Made by a program: the position numbers and the translations under genes
Part shown: one piece after another, positions 8,264 through 17,517 of the stretch
Layout of the letters: each line of letters opens with the position of its first letter
How positions within the stretch are numbered: the stretch's first letter is position 1
Notes under the pieces: model-generated
Database searches by the model: none
What the model saw: only the letters and a program-made list of their open reading frames with translations
What the model was told of the DNA's origin: nothing
NCBI RefSeq assembly: GCF_029278565.1
Contig: NZ_CP119561.1
Span: 62,001 to 126,000, forward strand
Direction: 5' to 3'
Length of the DNA: 64,000 nucleotides
From: Haloarcula halophila
Lineage (GTDB): Archaea; Halobacteriota; Halobacteria; Halobacteriales; Haloarculaceae

Positions 8264-9316
8264 CTACTCCCGAGACCGGTCGGCGCCGCTCTCGCCCGTG
8301 GCCTCGGGAGCGTGAAGACAGCGAACACGCGTCGGTTCGACCATCTCGAAGTCGGGATGATTTTCGGCACATTCCGTCGTTGCGGCCGGACAGCGCGGAT
8401 GGAACGGACACCCGGTCGGTCGGTCCGCCGGGTCCGGCGGGTCACCGTCGAGCGGCGTCGGCGGGCCGTCTCGGGGATCGTCACTGGGAATCGCGCGGAC
8501 TAACGCCTCGGTGTACGGGTGATTCGGATGCTGGAATAGACCGCTCACATCGCCCGCTTCCACTATTTCCCCGGCGTACATAACCGCGACTCTGTCCGCG
8601 AGGTATCGGACGACGGCGAGGTCGTGGGAGACGAAGAGATATCCGACACCGAATCTGCGCTGTACATCCGCCAGCAGATTGAGCACCGTCGACTGCGTGG
8701 CCACGTCGAGACCGGAAACCGGCTCGTCAAGGACGATCACTTCCGGGTCGTGGGCCAGGGCTCGGGCCAGGGCGACGCGCTGAATCTGCCCGCCCGATAG
8801 CGCTCGGGGATACCGGTCGGCGATTCTCGGGTCAAGATCGACGCTCCGCAACAGTTCGTCGACGCTGTCCATCCCAGTTGCCACTGCCGCCTCCGTTTCG
8901 GTGTCGGTGTGTGCCTCGGAGAGCGACCGACCGACCGTCCACCGCGGGTCGAAACTTCCGCGTGCGTGCTGAAACACGACACCGGTCTGTCGACGCTGGG
9001 CAGTGGACCGCTCCGAGATTCCGCCGACACGAGTGCCATTCAGACGAACCTGACCCTGGTCCGGCGTGAGCTGACCGGTGAGGGTCTTCGCGAGCGTGGA
9101 CTTTCCACAGCCGCTCTCACCGACGAGCCCGACGGTCTCTCCGCTGTGGACGGCCAGTGACACGTCACAGACCGCTCGTTGCGGTTCGTCGCCGCCCCAC
9201 AGTCGATCGAGGAGCGAGTCCGCTCTCGAGAACGCCTTCGAGACGTTCCGTAACTCGATCACCGGGAGCATTTCGTCCGCGGTTCGGTCACTCCGTGTCA
9301 TGCTGTCGTCCTCCAT
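8264..9316 (-). CDS. Oligopeptide/nickel-type ABC transporter ATP-binding protein (DppF-like)
   Basis: 350 residues from MEDDSMTRSD; a start at 9301 is also possible and either overlaps the end of the next upstream ATPase gene. Walker A is GESGCGKST, the signature LSGGQIQRVALARAL, Walker B VIVLDEP, followed by the C-terminal oligopeptide-family extension with CPFHPRCPAATTEC. Paired with the ATPase at 9288-10379. The operon order (dppA-B-C-D-F, minus strand) is typical. Substrate could be peptides, nickel or a zinc complex. Confidence 0.88.
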   Translation of the reverse strand: MEDDSMTRSDRTADEMLPVIELRNVSKAFSRADSLLDRLWGGDEPQRAVCDVSLAVHSGETVGLVGESGCGKSTLAKTLTGQLTPDQGQVRLNGTRVGGISERSTAQRRQTGVVFQHARGSFDPRWTVGRSLSEAHTDTETEAAVATGMDSVDELLRSVDLDPRIADRYPRALSGGQIQRVALARALAHDPEVIVLDEPVSGLDVATQSTVLNLLADVQRRFGVGYLFVSHDLAVVRYLADRVAVMYAGEIVEAGDVSGLFQHPNHPYTEALVRAIPSDDPRDGPPTPLDGDPPDPADRPTGCPFHPRCPAATTECAENHPDFEMVEPTRVRCLHAPEATGESGADRSRE

Positions 9317-10379
9317 CGACCATCGGCGCCTCTTGCCCACGAGATGACGCTTGCGCGGCAAAGAGGGGCGCTTCCGGGCAAGCCAGCCGATGGTCTGCGG
9401 CGCGTTCGGTCATCAGAATAGGGCCCTCACGACACGTCGCGGTCGCGTGCCGACAACGGTCGGCGAACGGACACCCTTCGTGCCCCCCGACGGAGTCGGG
9501 TGGGCGGCCGTCGAGTGACCGAACCCGCTCGTCCCGGCTGCTGTTCCGGACCGAACACTCGAGCAGCGCTCTGGTGTACGGATGTTCCGGCGCGGTCAGT
9601 ATCCGCTCGACCGGGCCGGCCTCCATGACCCGGCCACCGTACATCACGACGACGCGGTCACACGTCTGGGCGATCACGCCGAGATCGTGAGAGATGAGGA
9701 GGACACCGATGTCCCGGTCGTCGCTCAGCGATCGCAGCCGCCCGAGAATATCTGCCTGCGTCGTGGTGTCGAGCGCCGTCGTCGGTTCGTCGGCGATCAG
9801 CAGCTCGGGTTCGCTCGCGAGCGCGACTGCGAGAACCGCGCGCTGACGGAGTCCACCCGAAAACTCGTGCGGGAACGCCGAGGAGCGCGATTCTGGATTC
9901 GGGATGTCCATCCGATCCATCAACTCGACGGCGCGCTCGCGTGCGCTCTCCCAGGCCGTCTGGTCCCGAAACGGGGGTAGACCGAGGAAATCCAACAACC
10001 CTTGCCGGTCCTCGGTTTCGTGTATCCGGACCGCCTCGGCGATCTGTTCGCCGATCGGGAACACCGGATTCAGCGTCTCCGTCGGGTCCTGGAAGACCAT
10101 CGAGACGTCGTTCCCGCGGATCCGCTGGACGGTCGACTCGTCGGCAGTCGTCAGCTCGGTCCCGTCGAAGGCGATCGACCCGCTGACGATCCGTCCCGGG
10201 TCTTCGAGCCGACAGATCGACCGGGCAGTGACGGACTTGCCGCTGCCGCTCTCGCCGAGGACGCCGACGACTTCGCCTCGGTCGACGGTCAACGATACCC
10301 CGTCTACCGCGTGGACCGTTCCGCGGTCGGTGTCGAACCGGGTATGCAAGTCTTCGACGCGAAGCAGTGGATCGCTCAT
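9288..10379 (-). CDS. Oligopeptide/nickel-type ABC transporter ATP-binding protein (DppD-like)
   Basis: 363 residues starting MSDPLLRVEDLHTRF at 10379; its ATG overlaps the stop of the permease gene above. Walker A GESGSGKSV, signature FSGGLRQRAVLAVAL, Walker B LLIADEPTTALD, and the C-terminal CPFADRCRHATATC segment are seen. The gene overlaps its downstream partner by about 29 bp or less depending on that start. It forms a heterodimeric motor with the DppF-like protein. Confidence 0.88.
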   Translation of the reverse strand: MSDPLLRVEDLHTRFDTDRGTVHAVDGVSLTVDRGEVVGVLGESGSGKSVTARSICRLEDPGRIVSGSIAFDGTELTTADESTVQRIRGNDVSMVFQDPTETLNPVFPIGEQIAEAVRIHETEDRQGLLDFLGLPPFRDQTAWESARERAVELMDRMDIPNPESRSSAFPHEFSGGLRQRAVLAVALASEPELLIADEPTTALDTTTQADILGRLRSLSDDRDIGVLLISHDLGVIAQTCDRVVVMYGGRVMEAGPVERILTAPEHPYTRALLECSVRNSSRDERVRSLDGRPPDSVGGHEGCPFADRCRHATATCREGPILMTERAADHRLACPEAPLFAAQASSRGQEAPMVDGGRQHDTE

Positions 10380-11269
10380 AGTTGTTCCATCTGTGCTGAC
10401 TGTGTCGGCGAGAGCTGGTCCCTGAGACTGTCTCCGAGGAGGTTGAACCCGAGCACGGCGAGCATGATACAGATGCCGGGGGCGTTGACGAGCCACCACG
10501 CCTGCCGGAGGTAGTTTCGCCCCGATGCCAGCATCGTTCCCCACTCCGGCGTGGGCGGTTGCGCACCCAGGCCGAGGAAAGACAGTCCGGCCGTCCCGAG
10601 AATCACGCCACCGATATCGAGCGTCGCGAGAACGACCACCGGTGCGATGACGTTCGGAATCAGGTGGCGGATGACGACGTGCGTTCTGGATCTGCCGAGC
10701 AGTCTGGCGGCGGTCACGAACTCGCGCTCCCGGAGCGAGAGGACTTTGCTTCGAACCAGCCTGGCGTACGACGCCCAGCCGACGACCGCTAGTGCGAGCA
10801 TCACGTTCACGAGGCTCGGACCGAGAATCCCGGCGATGACGAGCGCGAGCACGATTCCGGGAAACGCCAACAGCGTGTCGACGAGTCGCATCAGCGCCTC
10901 GTCGACCCATCCGCCGGCGTATCCCGCGACCAGACCCACCGCCGTACCGACGACGAGTCGCACGCTCGTCACGGCCACAGCGATACCGAACGACAGCCTC
11001 GCACCGTGGAGGAGTCGCGTGAGGACGTCGCGCCCGAGCTGGTCGGTGCCGAGCGGATGGGAGAGCGACGGCGATTCGAGCCGGTTGGACAGGTCCTGCG
11101 TGACCGGGTCGTACGGCGATACCATCGGACCGAATATCGCGAGTGTGAGCAGTCCGAGCACGATACCCAGACCGACCCGTGCGAGGCGATCCGATGGGAT
11201 CACTTCTAGCCACTCTCTCCGTCGGTCGATCTCCGTCTGTGTTGCCGCTCCGGCTGGCTGCTCGCTCAC
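10376..11269 (-). CDS. DppC-like ABC permease
   Basis: 297 residues with about six membrane spans and the family loops LGTDQLGRDVLTRLLHG near residue 95 and the EAA-like VRSKVLSLREREFVTAARLLG near residue 170. The first 40 residues are a hydrophilic cytoplasmic extension. ATG overlaps the stop of the DppB-like gene by 4 bp. Confidence 0.9.
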   Translation of the reverse strand: MSEQPAGAATQTEIDRRREWLEVIPSDRLARVGLGIVLGLLTLAIFGPMVSPYDPVTQDLSNRLESPSLSHPLGTDQLGRDVLTRLLHGARLSFGIAVAVTSVRLVVGTAVGLVAGYAGGWVDEALMRLVDTLLAFPGIVLALVIAGILGPSLVNVMLALAVVGWASYARLVRSKVLSLREREFVTAARLLGRSRTHVVIRHLIPNVIAPVVVLATLDIGGVILGTAGLSFLGLGAQPPTPEWGTMLASGRNYLRQAWWLVNAPGICIMLAVLGFNLLGDSLRDQLSPTQSAQMEQL

Positions 11270-12216
11270 GTCAATTCACCCCCGAGATCGATCCGGGGAT
11301 CGAGCCGGCTGTACGTCAGGTCGACCGCGAAGTTCGTCAGCACGAAGATGACACCGATTAGTAACGTCACGCCCTGCACGACCGGATAATCGCGTGCGAA
11401 GATGGCATCGACCAGTAGCGTCCCGAGTCCCGGACGCTGGAACACGACCTCGACGACGACTGCGCCGTTGAGGACGTAACTCAACTGGAGACCGACGATG
11501 GTCACGACGGGGACGAGCGCGTTCCGGAGCGCGTGCTTGTAGACCACGATCCGCTCGCGCAATCCTTTCGATCGAGCTGTTTGGACGTACGCTTCGTCGA
11601 GCACGTCGAGCATCGCCGTTCGAACCAGCCGGGCGATAACCGCGGCCATCCCGGACCCCAGCGTCAGCGCCGGGAGAACGAGATATTCGAGACCACCAGT
11701 GCCGGCGACGGGGAAGAGGTCGAGCCAGAGCGAACAGACGATGATGAGCAAGTAGCCCAGCCAGAAGTTCGGCATCGAGACGCCGACGAGCGCACCCATC
11801 TGTGCGGCGTAGTCGTTTCGGCTGCCCGGGTCGACCGCACTCGCGATTCCGGCCGGAATCGCGATAGCTATGGCGACGAGCATCGACGCGCCGGCAAGGA
11901 CGAGTGTGTTGGGGATTCGCTGTGTGATCATCGCAGAGACCGCCTGGTCGCTGTAATACGACTGGCCGAGGTCACCTCGCAGTACTTCTCCCATCCAGTG
12001 GGCGTACTGGACCGGGAACGGGTCGTTGAGTCCTTCAGCTGCACGGAACTGTTCGACCGCTTCTTGAGATGGGCTCTGTCCACCCATTTGTTGTGCGAGG
12101 ATCGTTCGCGCCGGATCTCCGGGGGTAACGAAGATCATCCCGTAGGTAAGGATTGAAACGCCGAACAGGACGACCCCCATCGTGAGGAGCCGCTTGAACA
12201 GATCCCGCCCATTCAT
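11266..12216 (-). CDS. DppB-like ABC permease
   Basis: 316 residues. The start LLTMGVVLFGVSILTYGMIF is the usual first span; GDPARTILAQQMGG and GDLGQSYYSDQAVSAMI are family blocks, and the EAA loop is RTAMLDVLDEAYVQTARSKGL. It begins 84 bp after the substrate-binding gene and leads the coupled permease/ATPase set. Confidence 0.9.
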   Translation of the reverse strand: MNGRDLFKRLLTMGVVLFGVSILTYGMIFVTPGDPARTILAQQMGGQSPSQEAVEQFRAAEGLNDPFPVQYAHWMGEVLRGDLGQSYYSDQAVSAMITQRIPNTLVLAGASMLVAIAIAIPAGIASAVDPGSRNDYAAQMGALVGVSMPNFWLGYLLIIVCSLWLDLFPVAGTGGLEYLVLPALTLGSGMAAVIARLVRTAMLDVLDEAYVQTARSKGLRERIVVYKHALRNALVPVVTIVGLQLSYVLNGAVVVEVVFQRPGLGTLLVDAIFARDYPVVQGVTLLIGVIFVLTNFAVDLTYSRLDPRIDLGGELT

Positions 12217-12300
12217 CGCTCGTCAGTGCCCTCCTCCAGATGGTAACGGGCCTCCATCGGACGAGAAACCGAATTACTCCCGTTCTCGTTGGCGTTCATA

Positions 12301-13836
12301 TCAGTCGCTACGGGAAATATCGGACCATTCGATCATGTTGTCGACCGGATGCCAGTCGATGCCGGAAACATCGGCCTGTCGACCGAAGACGGACTCGTTG
12401 TAGTACAGGGGGACGACCGCGCCGGTATCGACGACCCGTTGCTGAACGTCGCCGTAGTGCTCGCGCTTCGCTGCAGTCGTCTCGGCCCGGTACCCTTGTT
12501 CGATGAGGCGGTCGACTTCGGCGCCGGGGTTGTAGACGCCAGTCCCGTTCTGTTCGTGGAGCTTCCGATTGTCACTCCCCTCCGAGTGGAACATCGCCCT
12601 GACAAGGTAATCACAGGCGGCACTGTTCGACCCGAAGCTGACGAGCGTCAGGTTCGCCTCGCCTGACGTGAACGTGTCGTAGAACGACGCGGGGTCGACC
12701 TGTCGGATCTCGCTCGTGACACCGATCTCCTCAAACCAGCCTGAGAGCACCTGTGCGATCGTGGCGTCGTCGGTGTTCTCGCTGTTGACGAGGATCGACA
12801 GCGGTTCACCCCTGTATTTGGATTCCTCCACCAGCTCCTGTGCCCGGTCCCTGTCCGGGCCATACGTCGGAAGCTCATCGTGGATCGCCCACGGGATGAT
12901 CGACGAAAACGGGCCTCGCGCCGGCTCACCGATCCCGTTCAGGACGTTCTCGACGATCTGCTCCTGATCGACGGCCCAGTTGAGGGCTTTGCGCAACCGT
13001 TCGTCGTCGGTCGGTGACTCGTAGAGGTTGACAGCGACGAGCCCCGCACTGGGGGTTAGATTGGTTTCGATCGCTGTCCCGGTCGCATCCCCGACGGTTG
13101 CAGCCTGACTCTTCGGGACTTTCTGTGCGACGTCGATCGATTCGTCCTGTAGCGACAGAACGCGCGTATTGGGGTCTTTGACCCACTCGAAGGTGAGTTC
13201 CGAGGGGTTCGCCCTTCCGTCTCGGTAGTTCTCGTACGGAGTGAGTGTGATCGACTGTTCCTCCTCGACGTTCGCGACTCGGAAGGGACCTGTTCCGACC
13301 GGTGACTCGGACGCGTCGGGGTGTTGGATACCGAAGTAGTGGTGAGAGATCGTCCCCGGGAACGCGGGGAACGGCTCCGTCGTTTGGAACTGAACGGTAG
13401 TGTCGTCTACCGCTGTGACGCCGTCCGGTTCGACCCCAATCCAACCCGGGACCCACGAGAACTGTTCGAACACCCGGTCGAACGAGCGGACGACGGCCTC
13501 GGCGGTTAGGGCGTCACCGTTGTGAAACGTAACGCCCTCCCGAAGCGAAAACTCCCAGGTCGTCTCGTCGACGGCCTCCCACTCGGTGGCCAGCAACGGT
13601 GCGGTCTCCATCTCGTCCGTCGTGTCCACGAGTGGCTCATACACATGCGTGTAGTACGGGGTTATCCCGCCGTAGGCATCCCACTTCTCCTCCGTCGGAT
13701 CTCGGGCCAGAGCGACCGTGAACGACTCTTTGTCGGCTCCATCGCCGGCGAACACCGACTGACAGCCGGCAGCAGTAGCCGTCGCGCCAACTGCAAGGCC
13801 ACCGAGTAACTGGCGTCGTGAAAGCGTCTGTTGCAT
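12301..13836 (-). CDS. Dpp/Nik-type ABC substrate-binding lipoprotein
   Basis: 511 residues from ATG at 13836 (MQQTLSRRQLLGG). The N-terminus has a twin-arginine motif and the lipobox TAAGC near residue 27, so it is a Tat lipoprotein. SBP family 5 blocks follow: YYTHVYEPLVDTTDE, LREGVTFHNGDALTAEAVV, SPVGTGPFRV and the RVLSLQDESIDVAQ region. The ligand is not decidable: this family carries peptides, nickel, and metal-chelate complexes. The promoter shares an exact 11-mer with znuA, which points to a zinc or metal-chelate ligand. Confidence 0.88.
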   Translation of the reverse strand: MQQTLSRRQLLGGLAVGATATAAGCQSVFAGDGADKESFTVALARDPTEEKWDAYGGITPYYTHVYEPLVDTTDEMETAPLLATEWEAVDETTWEFSLREGVTFHNGDALTAEAVVRSFDRVFEQFSWVPGWIGVEPDGVTAVDDTTVQFQTTEPFPAFPGTISHHYFGIQHPDASESPVGTGPFRVANVEEEQSITLTPYENYRDGRANPSELTFEWVKDPNTRVLSLQDESIDVAQKVPKSQAATVGDATGTAIETNLTPSAGLVAVNLYESPTDDERLRKALNWAVDQEQIVENVLNGIGEPARGPFSSIIPWAIHDELPTYGPDRDRAQELVEESKYRGEPLSILVNSENTDDATIAQVLSGWFEEIGVTSEIRQVDPASFYDTFTSGEANLTLVSFGSNSAACDYLVRAMFHSEGSDNRKLHEQNGTGVYNPGAEVDRLIEQGYRAETTAAKREHYGDVQQRVVDTGAVVPLYYNESVFGRQADVSGIDWHPVDNMIEWSDISRSD

Positions 13837-13888
13837 CGTGATTAGCAATCCTAGAGCGAATAGTAATAAGAGTTGTTAATAACGACTA

Positions 13889-13899
13889 TAGAGTTAATA
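13889..13899 (-). promoter_or_regulatory. Candidate metal-responsive element, second copy of TATTAACTCTA
   Basis: On the minus strand this reads TATTAACTCTA, 52 nt before the dppA start, matching the znuA site at 1814-1824 in sequence, orientation and spacing. A neighbouring GTTATTAACAAC lies between it and the gene, similar to GTGTTAACAAC before znuA. Confidence 0.5.
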
Positions 13900-14006
13900 C
13901 GTCGCATAGTCTGATCGGGAGTGGGCCTCGACCATTGATTCGACTGTTCGTTGGACGGACGACGCAGTAGGAAAAGAAATCGAGGAGAGGATATAGGCAA
14001 ACGGAG

Positions 14007-14774
14007 TCAGGTCCTGGGTGGTCGTGCACGGGCGAGGACGTGTCCGTCGTGACAGCGGCAGTTACACCGGAAGAAGTCTGCAGCGTAGCCCTTTTCGCGG
14101 AACGATCGAGCCACTGCCAGAGCCGATGCGTCACTCTCAACCTCGACATTGACAATCGATTGGTGACCACGGTCGAGGGTCGCCATCGCTTCGGCGGTGT
14201 CAAGCCGTTCGGGCTGGAGCGACTCCAACAGTATCGCCTCAGTCGTCCACTCTCCTAACTTTGGAACCGTTTCATCAGATATCGCCGCTGCGAGGGTGGT
14301 GTCTTCGTAGAAGTATTCCGCGAGTTCGGGACCGTCGAAATCCCTGAGTCTGTCACGGTAGCGCTCCTCGAAGCGATTGACGACGAGAAACACGTCGGAG
14401 TCGACCTGGTCTATCACGCGCTCGTAGGCAGCCACACGGTCCAGCATCGCTGGTGTCACGACGACGAAGACAGTATCGAGTGCGTCACCGGCAGTTTCGA
14501 GAGAATCCGTTCCCGGGGAGTGATCGACGACTGTCCAGTGGACGCCCAGCGGACCGACGTTCTCAGGCGAGGCCGACGGCTGTTCGAAAAACGTTGCGGC
14601 TTCCCCGACGATTGCAACGTCGGTCCGTTCGGAGAGTCGATTCGAGACCATCGTGGCGACGGTCGTTTTACCAGCGCCTTCGGGTCCAACGAACCCGATT
14701 CGCTGACGATCCACGTGGCGTTGTAGATCCTCGGTCGGCGTCTCCGTCGAGGGGGACTTCGGTTCAGAACTCAT
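14007..14774 (-). CDS. P-loop ATPase/GTPase (SIMIBI class) with a Cys/His-rich tail
   Basis: 255 residues. Walker A is FVGPEGAGKTTVATM near residue 28, and WTVVDHSPGTDS provides a DxxPG-like Walker B. This is the layout of the MinD/CooC/CobW superclass of metal-enzyme accessory NTPases. The last 19 residues open with CNCRCHDGH (Cys237, Cys239, Cys241, His242, His245), an obvious metal-binding cluster. It overlaps the HEAT-like gene by 4 bp, downstream of the CobW GTPase. I infer a metal-delivery NTPase; the exact family is not recognised. Confidence 0.75.
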   Translation of the reverse strand: MSSEPKSPSTETPTEDLQRHVDRQRIGFVGPEGAGKTTVATMVSNRLSERTDVAIVGEAATFFEQPSASPENVGPLGVHWTVVDHSPGTDSLETAGDALDTVFVVVTPAMLDRVAAYERVIDQVDSDVFLVVNRFEERYRDRLRDFDGPELAEYFYEDTTLAAAISDETVPKLGEWTTEAILLESLQPERLDTAEAMATLDRGHQSIVNVEVESDASALAVARSFREKGYAADFFRCNCRCHDGHVLARARPPRT

Positions 14775-15037
14775 AGCTGTGCTTGCTCTCTGATGGCGGG
14801 GTCGACCGCCCGGCTCTCGGAAATCGTTTCGAGCGCCTCCGTCGCGCCGAGTGCTTTGAGTTCCCTAACAGCCGCTCGCCGGAGAGGGCCAGCGATGCCG
14901 TTGGTCTGCGTGAGTGTGCTGAGTTGGTCGACGGCACCTATCCGTCTCAGCTCACTGACCGCCTCTCGGCGCGTCTCACGGGAGGCAGACTTTGCGACGG
15001 ACTGCTGGAATAGGGTTCGTTTGCTCGGCATGGTCAA
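14771..15037 (-). CDS. Small HEAT-repeat-like protein
   Basis: 88 residues, nearly all helical, with two similar repeats: RREAVSELRRIGAVDQLSTL and LRRAAVRELKALGATEALETI, the second about 35 residues after the first. That is the pattern of short HEAT/PBS-lyase-type repeats, usually protein-binding scaffolds. Its start overlaps the CobW stop and its stop overlaps the next start, both by 4 bp, so the three genes are translationally coupled. It may bridge the two NTPases. Confidence 0.7.
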   Translation of the reverse strand: MTMPSKRTLFQQSVAKSASRETRREAVSELRRIGAVDQLSTLTQTNGIAGPLRRAAVRELKALGATEALETISESRAVDPAIREQAQL

Positions 15038-16302
15038 TCAGCCAACCCCACTTCTTCCGCGTCGTCAGCATCTGTCGCTTCCGTCTGTTCGTCCGCCGTT
15101 TCGAAGTCGAACGTCGGGAAGCGGTCCTCGAATGCATTCCAGTCGGCATCCATCTCCCTGTCGGTCAGTGTAGCTGCATCGAGATCCGTTCGGAGCGCAT
15201 CGTGGTCCATGTCGGTACCGATGAGGACGAGTCGTGACGAGCGGTCGCCGTACTCGGGATGCCAGTTGGCTTCCAGTTCCGGCGACGCTTCGAGGTACTG
15301 GGCCTGTTCGTCCTCGGGAAGCGCTGCGATCCAGCGCCCTGCAGGTTCGAGTCGGATCGACTGTCCAGCGATGTCGATCCCCAGTGCCATATCCTCACGC
15401 CCCGCGAGCCAGAAGTGGCCCTTCGACCGGACCACATTCGTCGGAAACTCGTCCAGCAACTCGGCGAATCGTTCGGGGTGGAACGGTCGGCGGGACTCGA
15501 AAACGAACGAAGTGACGCCGTGCTCCTCCTCGGCAGACTCGTGGGGTTCCTGCAGTTCTTGCATCCAGCCCGCGGACTGACTCGCTGCTTCGAAATCGAA
15601 CGGACCAGTATCGATGATCGTGTCCGGGTCGACGACACCGTGTTCGGTCCGGATGATCTCCGCGCGCGGTTGCAGCACTTCGATCATCTCTTCGATCTCG
15701 TCGAGCGTCTCCTCGTCGACGAGGTCACACTTGTTCAACAGGAGAACGTCACAGAACTCGATCTGTTCGACCAAGAGGCTTCCAAGGTCCTTCTCGGTGT
15801 CGCCGTCCATCAGCGATTCCTTCGAATCGAACGTCGTCCAGAACTGGTGGGAATCGACCACGGTGACCGTCGTGTCGAGTTCGTAGTAGTCCATCACCTC
15901 GATGCCGGTCTCCTCGTAGAACTCCGTGGAGTCGAGGTCTCCCTGGTCGAATCCCATGGTGAGCGTCTGGGCGACGGGCAACGGTTCGGCGACGCCAGTC
16001 GACTCGATGACCAGGTAGTCGAACTCACGGGCTTGTGCGAGCTTCGCGAGTGCGTCCAGCAGGTCGCCGCGTAGCTCACAGCAGATACAGCCGTTCGACA
16101 GTTCGATCAGGTCCTCGTCGTCCTCCGAGATGTCCGAGTGTTCGGCGACGCGCTCGGCGTCGACGTTCACCTCGCCCATGTCGTTGACGAGGACCGCGAC
16201 GTCCAGGTCCGTTCGCGTGTTCAGGAGGTTGTTCAGCACGGTCGTCTTGCCCGCGCCGAGGTTGCCGCTCAGCACGGTGACGGGAATCGTCTCTCGACTC
16301 AT
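15034..16302 (-). CDS. CobW/COG0523 G3E-family GTPase (metal chaperone)
   Basis: 422 residues. Walker A SGNLGAGKTTVLNNLL at residue 10, the family metal motif NGCICCELRGDLL near residue 70, the ESTGVAEP loop, and LLLNKCDLVDEE as the NKxD guanine motif. The second half carries the CobW C-terminal domain (TSFVFESRRPFHPERF). COG0523 proteins use GTP to load metal, often zinc under limitation. The acidic tail lacks a His-rich stretch. The gene is first in the cobW-HEAT-NTPase operon and divergent from the FAD/S14 operon across 64 bp. Confidence 0.9.
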   Translation of the reverse strand: MSRETIPVTVLSGNLGAGKTTVLNNLLNTRTDLDVAVLVNDMGEVNVDAERVAEHSDISEDDEDLIELSNGCICCELRGDLLDALAKLAQAREFDYLVIESTGVAEPLPVAQTLTMGFDQGDLDSTEFYEETGIEVMDYYELDTTVTVVDSHQFWTTFDSKESLMDGDTEKDLGSLLVEQIEFCDVLLLNKCDLVDEETLDEIEEMIEVLQPRAEIIRTEHGVVDPDTIIDTGPFDFEAASQSAGWMQELQEPHESAEEEHGVTSFVFESRRPFHPERFAELLDEFPTNVVRSKGHFWLAGREDMALGIDIAGQSIRLEPAGRWIAALPEDEQAQYLEASPELEANWHPEYGDRSSRLVLIGTDMDHDALRTDLDAATLTDREMDADWNAFEDRFPTFDFETADEQTEATDADDAEEVGLAD

Positions 16303-16366
16303 CTGTTATTAAGACTAGAGAGTATATTATTTATAATTGGCTATCCACTACCCTATATTGTTAACA
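16303..16366. promoter_or_regulatory. Divergent promoter between cobW and the FAD/S14 operon
   Basis: 64 bp of very AT-rich sequence with TTATTAAGAC and TATTATTTATAA tracts, enough for back-to-back archaeal TATA boxes, and TTGTTAACA near 16359, whose core GTTAAC also occurs just before znuA. The shortness implies co-regulation of both operons. Confidence 0.55.
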
Positions 16367-17515
16367 GTGACATTCGAAGAAGCCCGTAAACACGAGTCGC
16401 TCGACGTAGCGATTGTCGGGGCAGGTGCCGCAGGCGTCGGTCTTGGGGCCGTCCTCGCGGATCTGGGTCTCGACTCCTACGCCATCCTCGAGCGAGGCGA
16501 AGTCGGGGCGTCGTTCCAACAGTGGCCAGAAGAGATGCGCCTCATCACGCCATCGTTTCCCAGCAACAGCTTCGGCTGCCGCGACCTCAACGCCGTCACC
16601 ACTGACACCTCACCCGCATTTGCACTCGACCGTGAACACCCGACCGGCGGAGAGTACGCCGAATATCTCCAAGGAGTCGTCGAGTTTCACGACTTACCCG
16701 TCCGAACCGGTGTCGAGGTGGAATCGGTACAGCGACACGACGACGGATTCATACTCCACACGTCTACTGGCGTCATCCACAGTCGATTCGTCATCTAGGC
16801 AGCCGGGCAGTTCGGGCAACCGAACGACGATCCGTTCCCCGGCGCGAACCACTGCGTCCACAACTCCCGAGTCGAATCCTGGAGTGCGTTCGCCGACGAG
16901 TGCGTCGAGGACCCCATCGTCGTCGTCGGCGGGTACGAGAGCGGTATCGACGCGGCACTTGCACTTGCCGACCTGGGTCACGAAGTGCTCGTCGTCGACG
17001 AGGACGGGCCGTGGCAGTTCCGGGGACCGGATCCGAGCGAAGTACTCTCCCCATACACGAGCCAGCGGTTGCAGGACGCATTCGAACACGACGCACCGAT
17101 CGCCCTCGAAGACGGAATCCGAGTCGAGCGCGTCGACGTCGAGGAGGGGACGTTCGACGTACTCGGGACCGACGGCGCGTCGTTTAGGACACGGAATCGG
17201 CCAGTGCTCGCGACTGGATTCGAGAGCGGACTCGGCCTCGTCGACGAATACTTCGAGTTTGAGAATGGCCAGCCCCAGTTGACCGAACGGGACGAGTCGA
17301 CCATCACTCCCGGCCTGTTTCTCGCCGGTCCAAAGGTCGCGCACAACGGCCAGCAGTTCTGCTTCATCTACAAATTCAGACAGCGCTTCGCCGTCGTGGC
17401 TGACGAAATCGCCTCCAGACTCGACGTCGACCGCACTCCCCTCGACGAGTACCGTGAGAAGGGCATGTTCCTCGAGGACTTGTCCTGCTGCGAACCCGAC
17501 ATGTGCGACTGCTAA
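16367..17515 (+). pseudogene. FAD/NAD(P)-dependent oxidoreductase interrupted by an in-frame TAG
   Basis: Read from a GTG at 16367 (TTG at 16337 is another option), the frame encodes 382 residues but has TAG at 16796-16798, codon 144. Both halves remain in the same frame and look intact: VAIVGAGAAGVGLGAV and the GASFQQWPEEMRLI block before it, and AAGQFGQPNDDPF, IVVVGGYESGIDAALAL and the tail [13 protein letters not shown] after it. The family normally has Trp at this spot (VVWATG/AAG), so one G-to-A change in TGG explains the stop. The C-terminal cysteines are distinctive. It leads an operon with S14 and feoB-like genes. Confidence 0.75.
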
Positions 17516-17517
17516 TC

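Noticed and set aside
9288-11213. N-terminal extension of the DppD-like gene to 641 residues
   Set aside because: The added part is Arg-rich shadow of the DppC-like gene; MSDPLLRVEDL at 10379 is the proper start.
15259-16074. Plus-strand frame opposite cobW
   Set aside because: Shadow of the GTPase; cobW has all motifs in its own frame.
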